A stretch of 32,598 bases of DNA, taken from positions 1 through 32,598 of the forward strand of contig JASMTQ010000033.1 of the NCBI GenBank assembly GCA_041694275.1, in the 5' to 3' direction. The notes under the pieces were generated by a model. It was not told where the DNA came from, searched no databases, and saw only the letters and a program-made list of their open reading frames with translations. How positions within the stretch are numbered: the stretch's first letter is position 1; the number at the start of each line of letters is the position of its first letter. The translations under genes were made by a program, and so were the position numbers. This stretch comes from M55B118 sp041694275. GTDB taxonomy: Bacteria > Bacillota_I > Bacilli_A > Izemoplasmatales > Izemoplasmataceae. Positions 29,257 to 32,598 of this stretch are shown piece by piece.

Positions 29257-30609
29257 ATGATGAAAAAACAAAGCAAACAAAGCGATTATATCATGATGAC
29301 GATGGATGACATTGTCCCCGACGATCACCTACTGCGTCTCATTGAGAAGCACATGGACTTTGACTTCATCTATGAAACCACGGCGCCGCTTTATTCGGAC
29401 ATCGGCCGCAACAGTGTCGATCCGGTAAACATCTTCAAGATAGAACTCATCAATATCCTTTATGGGTATAACAGTATAAGAAAGACGACAGAAGCGATTA
29501 AAACAGACGTGGCCTACCGGTGGTTTTTAAACATCCCGTTCACTGAAAAAACGCCGCATTTCTCTACCTTGAGCCAGGTCTACAAGCGCAAGTTCGAAGA
29601 GAACGCCGTCTATGAAGGGATATTCCTAGAAATCATGAACCGTTTGAGGGATAAGAAACTCCTCAATACAACCAATATCTATATTGATGGAACGCATATC
29701 AAAGCCAATGCGAATAAACACAATTTTGAGACCATCGAAGTGGATAAGCCCGCCAATGCGTTTGAAGATGAAATCTTCAAGCGCATCAACGAGACCAGAG
29801 AGAATGACGGAATGAAACCCTTCACGCCAAAACGAGAAACAAAAACCATCAAGCAATCAACCGTCGATCCGGACTGTGGCTACTATGTCAAGAACAAGCG
29901 AGACAAACAGATGGCGTACGTCGCCCAGGTGGTGTGTGATGAGAATGGCTACGCCCTTGATTGTGAAGTCGTGCCGGGCAACGTTCATGATTCGCAATCC
30001 GCAAGGCCCATCCTGGACAGGGTCCTGAAAACCTTTGACGTAGCCGCCGTCGCGGCGGACGCCGGCTACAAGAACGGTCCGCTCAGTGAATTCGTCTTAT
30101 CCCATCACGCACTCTTCTTCACAGCCTACACAAGACCGAAAGGCAAGAAGGGATACTTTAGAAAAAATGACTTCGTGTATGATGAATATTATAAGCAAAT
30201 CATCTGTCCCAATAATAAACTTCTTCACTATAAACGCACCAACAGAGATGGCTACAAGATCTTCCAGGCGGATAAGAAAGATTGCGCAAAGTGTCCGATT
30301 AGGAAACAGTGCATTGAAGATAAAAAAGAACGCAAAGAGATGACCTTGTCGGTCTTCCATGATGTGCTTGAATACGTGGAGGATTTAAGACATAGCGATT
30401 ATGGTAAAGAGACATATGAGAAACGCAAAGAAAAGATTGAAAGGCTCTTCGCAGACGCCAAAGAGAAATACGGCATGCGGTATACAAGATTAAAAGGGAA
30501 AAACAGAGTAAGAAACCACATCTTACTCACTTTGGCGTGCATGAACATCAAGAAAATGGCACTCCACCTCGAAAGAAACGAACAAGACGGGCCGGTTTTT
30601 CCAACTTAA
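29257..30609 (+). CDS. IS1182-family DDE transposase
   Basis: 450 residues from an ATG with AAAGGA 10 nt upstream; a GTG three codons earlier is possible. The N-terminal region (YIMMTMDDIVPDDHLLRLIEKH, YGYNSIRKTTEAI) is the usual IS1182 DNA-binding part. DDE catalytic residues sit in NIYIDGTHIKANANKH, AAVAADAGYKNG and EKIERLFADAKEKYGMRYTRLKG. A cysteine cluster CAKCPIRKQC lies before the last motif. The frame is uninterrupted and full length. It cuts and pastes the element, with the ends as substrates. Confidence 0.95.
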   Translation: MMKKQSKQSDYIMMTMDDIVPDDHLLRLIEKHMDFDFIYETTAPLYSDIGRNSVDPVNIFKIELINILYGYNSIRKTTEAIKTDVAYRWFLNIPFTEKTPHFSTLSQVYKRKFEENAVYEGIFLEIMNRLRDKKLLNTTNIYIDGTHIKANANKHNFETIEVDKPANAFEDEIFKRINETRENDGMKPFTPKRETKTIKQSTVDPDCGYYVKNKRDKQMAYVAQVVCDENGYALDCEVVPGNVHDSQSARPILDRVLKTFDVAAVAADAGYKNGPLSEFVLSHHALFFTAYTRPKGKKGYFRKNDFVYDEYYKQIICPNNKLLHYKRTNRDGYKIFQADKKDCAKCPIRKQCIEDKKERKEMTLSVFHDVLEYVEDLRHSDYGKETYEKRKEKIERLFADAKEKYGMRYTRLKGKNRVRNHILLTLACMNIKKMALHLERNEQDGPVFPT

Positions 30610-30637
30610 TCAGTTTTTTCACCGTAATTTTATACAA

Positions 30638-30680
30638 AAAGCCACGATTCCAATAAAGGTCAGAATCGTGGCTTTCGTTT
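30638..30680 (+). terminator. Terminator after the transposase gene
   Basis: A 13-bp perfect stem (30638-30650 with 30663-30675) around 12 nt is followed by CGTTTT. It lies inside the insertion sequence. Confidence 0.8.
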
Positions 30681-30792
30681 TAGTGGTGCTTGTCAACAGT
30701 CTGTGTTTTTATAAATAAAAACGCTTCATGCCAATAACATTCCAATTAAGGAATATAATAAATATTATTTTTGCATAGAGAAAAACGCTGCT

Positions 30793-30822
30793 CAGACACA
30801 TAAAAATACCTTATACTATAAT
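30793..30822 (+). promoter_or_regulatory. Candidate promoter of the 91-residue gene
   Basis: TATAAT (30817-30822) with CAGACA (30793-30798) 18 nt upstream. The rest of the interval from the insertion sequence to here is AT-rich without recognisable features. Confidence 0.5.
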
Positions 30823-30859
30823 TGTGAACACATTATGACTACCAGGTAGGTGATGACAA

Positions 30860-31135
30860 TTGGCTTCAAAGTACAGAAGTTACAAACGAAACCATACCTA
30901 TAATCACGAAAGTGACGTTGAAAAGGGTAAAATCAAAAAAGAGACAATGAATGTTGGTAAGCATCGTAAAAAGCAGAAAAAACTTTTGCGGGAAATCGTG
31001 TCTTGTGATGAACTTGATGACGAGACGCTTGAAACGTATGAAGCCTGCCTTCATTCAGAAAAAAAGGAATCTGGCAACGCCAAAGTTCACAAGGCACGCT
31101 TGAAGTATTTAAACGGTAACAACGAAATAGACTGA
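30860..31135 (+). CDS. Hypothetical small basic protein, 91 residues
   Basis: Not recognised. The start is a TTG 7 nt after AGGTG; the ATG at 30853 opens a frame that stops after 16 codons. The N-terminal half is very basic (KYRSYKRNHTYNH, GKHRKKQKKLLREI), the middle acidic (SCDELDDETLETYEACLHSEKKE), with a final KARLKYLNG. No membrane helix; two cysteines. A nucleic-acid-binding role is possible but unproven. It stands alone before the typA promoter and has no obvious terminator. Confidence 0.55.
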   Translation: MASKYRSYKRNHTYNHESDVEKGKIKKETMNVGKHRKKQKKLLREIVSCDELDDETLETYEACLHSEKKESGNAKVHKARLKYLNGNNEID

Positions 31136-31191
31136 TTATCCCTCATGTGAGCATTTACATGGCCGTGTTCCACAAAGAAATGTAAAAAAGC

Positions 31192-31219
31192 TTGGTAAAA
31201 CAGCAATTCGTGGTATACT
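31192..31219 (+). promoter_or_regulatory. Promoter of the typA leader
   Basis: TTGGTA (31192-31197), 16 nt, TATACT (31214-31219) with TGG before it (extended -10). The start site would be near 31226. Confidence 0.65.
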
Positions 31220-31225
31220 GTTCAC

Positions 31226-31320
31226 AGTAAGAAACCAATGCGTTTGCACCTCCCACGTTGGAACAATGGCCCAGTCATTAAACCCATAAAGCGATGCGCA
31301 CTTTCACGCATCGTTTTTTT
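31226..31320 (+). ncRNA. typA leader RNA or independent small RNA
   Basis: From the promoter start to the terminator is about 95 nt without an open frame of note. It contains GCACCTCCCACG, a CCTCCC motif able to pair with ribosome binding sites, and a possible CGTTGG stem. It may be an attenuated typA leader or a stand-alone sRNA. The 5' end is inferred from the promoter. Confidence 0.45.
31292..31320 (+). terminator. Terminator between the typA promoter and typA
   Basis: CGATGCG and CGCATCG around an 8-nt loop, then seven T, 41 nt before the typA ATG on the same strand. Confidence 0.85.
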
Positions 31321-31361
31321 ATGGAAAAGATAACTATACCAAGTAGGAAGTTGGAACTATC

Positions 31362-32598
31362 ATGCAAAAAATCATCAACGTCGGTGTCATCGCCCATGTC
31401 GATGCTGGAAAGTCCACCCTTGTGGATGCACTTCTTCAGCAAAGCGGCATATTCTCAGAACACGAAACCCTCGTGGAACAGGTCATGGACAGCAATGATC
31501 TGGAAAGAGAACGCGGGATCACCATTTATTCAAAAAACTGTGCCATTGAACACAACGGCACAAAAATCAACATCGTCGATACTCCGGGCCATGCGGACTT
31601 CTCAAGTGAAGTCGAACGCATCATGCGGACTGTGGACAGTGTCATCTTGCTTGTCGATTCGAGTGAAGGGCCAATGCCACAAACACGTGTCGTACTTGAA
31701 AAGTCTCTTGAAAAAGGGCTCAAGCCGATTCTTTTCATCAACAAAATCGATAAAAAAGACGCGAGAAGCGAAGAAGTCGTAAACATGAGTTTCGACCTAT
31801 TCGACGAACTCGGAGCGACCGATGAACAACTCGATTTTCCAATTGTGTATGGCATTGCCAAAGACGGTATTGCGACTACGGATCTTGACGTTGAAAGCAA
31901 GGACCTCACCCCGCTTTTCGATTTGATTCTAGATCACGTAAAGCCGTATCCGAACCTTGATCACAAGCCTCTTCAGTTTCAGATATCGTCTCTCGATTAT
32001 GACGATTATCAGGGACGCATGGGGATGGGAAGGATTCTTCAGGGATCTCTTAAAAAAGGCATGACCGTCACCCAGATCAAACGAGACGGGTCTCTTTCCA
32101 CTGAGCGCATTGCAAAAGTCTATGTAAACGCAGGCCTTAAACGCGTGGAAGTCGAAGAAGCCCACGCAGGCGACATGGTCGTCTTTACAGGTATTTCTTC
32201 CATTTCAATCGGTGAAACCATCACCGATCCAAAACACGTCAAGGCGCTTCCCGCGATGACGATTGAACAACCTACCCTTACGATGCACTTCCTTGTCAAC
32301 GATTCACCGTTTTCAGGTAGAAGCGGAAAGTTCTTAACGAGCCGCCAAATCAGAGACCGTCTGATGAAGGAACTCGAGACCAATGTCGGCCTTAGAGTCG
32401 AACCGCTCAAGGACAAAGAGGGCTACAAAGTAAGCGGCCGCGGTGAACTTCACCTCTCCATTCTTCTTGAAAAAATGCGTCGTGAAGGCTATGAGCTCGC
32501 CGTCAGCAAACCCGAAGTGCTTTTACGTGAAAGCGAAGGCGTCATCCATGAACCGTTCGAAAGGGTCATGATTACGCTCAAAGACGAATACGCAGGCA
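31362..32598 (+). CDS. typA: Translational GTPase TypA/BipA (3' end outside window)
   Basis: 412 codons seen of a usual ~610. It begins MQKIINVGVIAHVDAGKSTL (G1 AHVDAGKST). Then come the G2 region ERERGITI, G3 DTPGHADF and G4 NKID. Domain II follows with ISSLDYDDYQGRMGMGRILQG, and the TypA-specific LTMHFLVNDSPFSGRSGKFLTSRQIRDRL and GRGELHLSILLEKMRREG. TypA is a ribosome-binding GTPase used in ribosome assembly, stress and cold adaptation. The ATG is 7 nt after TTGGA. A promoter, leader and terminator upstream suggest control by attenuation. Confidence 0.95.
   Translation, partial: MQKIINVGVIAHVDAGKSTLVDALLQQSGIFSEHETLVEQVMDSNDLERERGITIYSKNCAIEHNGTKINIVDTPGHADFSSEVERIMRTVDSVILLVDSSEGPMPQTRVVLEKSLEKGLKPILFINKIDKKDARSEEVVNMSFDLFDELGATDEQLDFPIVYGIAKDGIATTDLDVESKDLTPLFDLILDHVKPYPNLDHKPLQFQISSLDYDDYQGRMGMGRILQGSLKKGMTVTQIKRDGSLSTERIAKVYVNAGLKRVEVEEAHAGDMVVFTGISSISIGETITDPKHVKALPAMTIEQPTLTMHFLVNDSPFSGRSGKFLTSRQIRDRLMKELETNVGLRVEPLKDKEGYKVSGRGELHLSILLEKMRREGYELAVSKPEVLLRESEGVIHEPFERVMITLKDEYAG

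Larger units (their letters stand above)
29104..30704 (+). mobile_element. Complete IS1182-family insertion sequence, about 1.6 kb
   Basis: Bounded by perfect 15-bp terminal inverted repeats: ACAGACTGTTGACAA (29104-29118) and TTGTCAACAGTCTGT (30690-30704). It holds one intact transposase gene, a leading hairpin-T6 element and a trailing terminator. No clear target duplication is seen; the left flank is CTCT and the right flank is GTTT. All parts look intact, so it may be active or recently arrived. Confidence 0.9.

Noticed and set aside
31136..31190. Terminator of the 91-residue gene
   Set aside because: TTTACAT and ATGTAAA form a 7-bp inverted repeat with a long loop, but A's follow on the plus strand and no T tract is present.
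1..32598. CRISPR arrays, prophage genes, toxin-antitoxin pairs or defence islands
   Set aside because: No regularly spaced repeats, phage structural genes, integrase or recognised defence domains were seen; the only mobile element is the insertion sequence.

Overview
The window reads as chromosome of a Gram-positive bacterium of the Bacillota or a close relative. Strong AGGAGG-type ribosome binding sites, sigma-A-like TTGACA/TATAAT promoters, lipobox lipoproteins, hairpin-plus-T terminators, a guanine riboswitch, standard-code TGA stops and encoded tRNA CCA ends all point that way. By eye the base composition is moderate (not computed). I cannot name the genus. Almost every gene is on the minus strand; only the acetyltransferase at 12.6 kb and the right end (transposase, a small unknown gene, typA) are on plus.

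From left to right (minus-strand operons run right to left): the 5' part of a membrane protein of the GlpQ-membrane-domain type; a PHP-phosphoesterase lipoprotein behind a tRNA-Pro; a GH13 glycosidase - ABC-F ATPase - SagB-type oxidoreductase operon; a ferrous iron operon feoA - feoB - Cys-rich membrane peptide, with feoB broken into two overlapping frames; a flavodoxin and a membrane EAL protein; a P-loop kinase overlapping threonine aldolase; a plus-strand GNAT acetyltransferase; a five-gene potassium operon (truncated KdpD-like kinase, KdpE-like regulator, two TrkA subunits, TrkH); a siderophore/haem ABC transporter operon; a uracil permease and a riboswitch-controlled purine permease; a methyltransferase; tRNA-Leu and tRNA-Val; a second potassium module (two TrkA subunits and TrkH, without the two-component genes); an orphan 98-residue protein; a complete IS1182-type element; a small basic protein; and the start of typA behind a terminator-bearing leader.

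The themes are metal and ion homeostasis. There are two iron uptake routes (Fe2+ by Feo, Fe3+ chelate by the ABC system), each with prominent dyad symmetry upstream. There are two paralogous split-Trk potassium modules with different control regions. The first carries its own KdpD/KdpE-like sensor pair and, upstream, four TTAACA-like hexamers at an exact 11-bp period just above a TATAAT box. The second has a perfect 7-7-7 palindrome covering its -10 box. No kdpFABC pump is present, so a Kdp-type sensor seems to have been recruited to a Trk channel operon. This is the most distinctive system in the window.

Other points of interest are the feoB frame break at an A5 tract, the loss of the canonical Rossmann glycine motif in three of the four RCK domains, a purine riboswitch that appears to act by masking the ribosome binding site, the typA leader terminator or small RNA, and an IS inserted exactly between the stem and the T tract of a terminator. 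Nothing was searched or computed; family calls rest on motifs read in the translated sequence.
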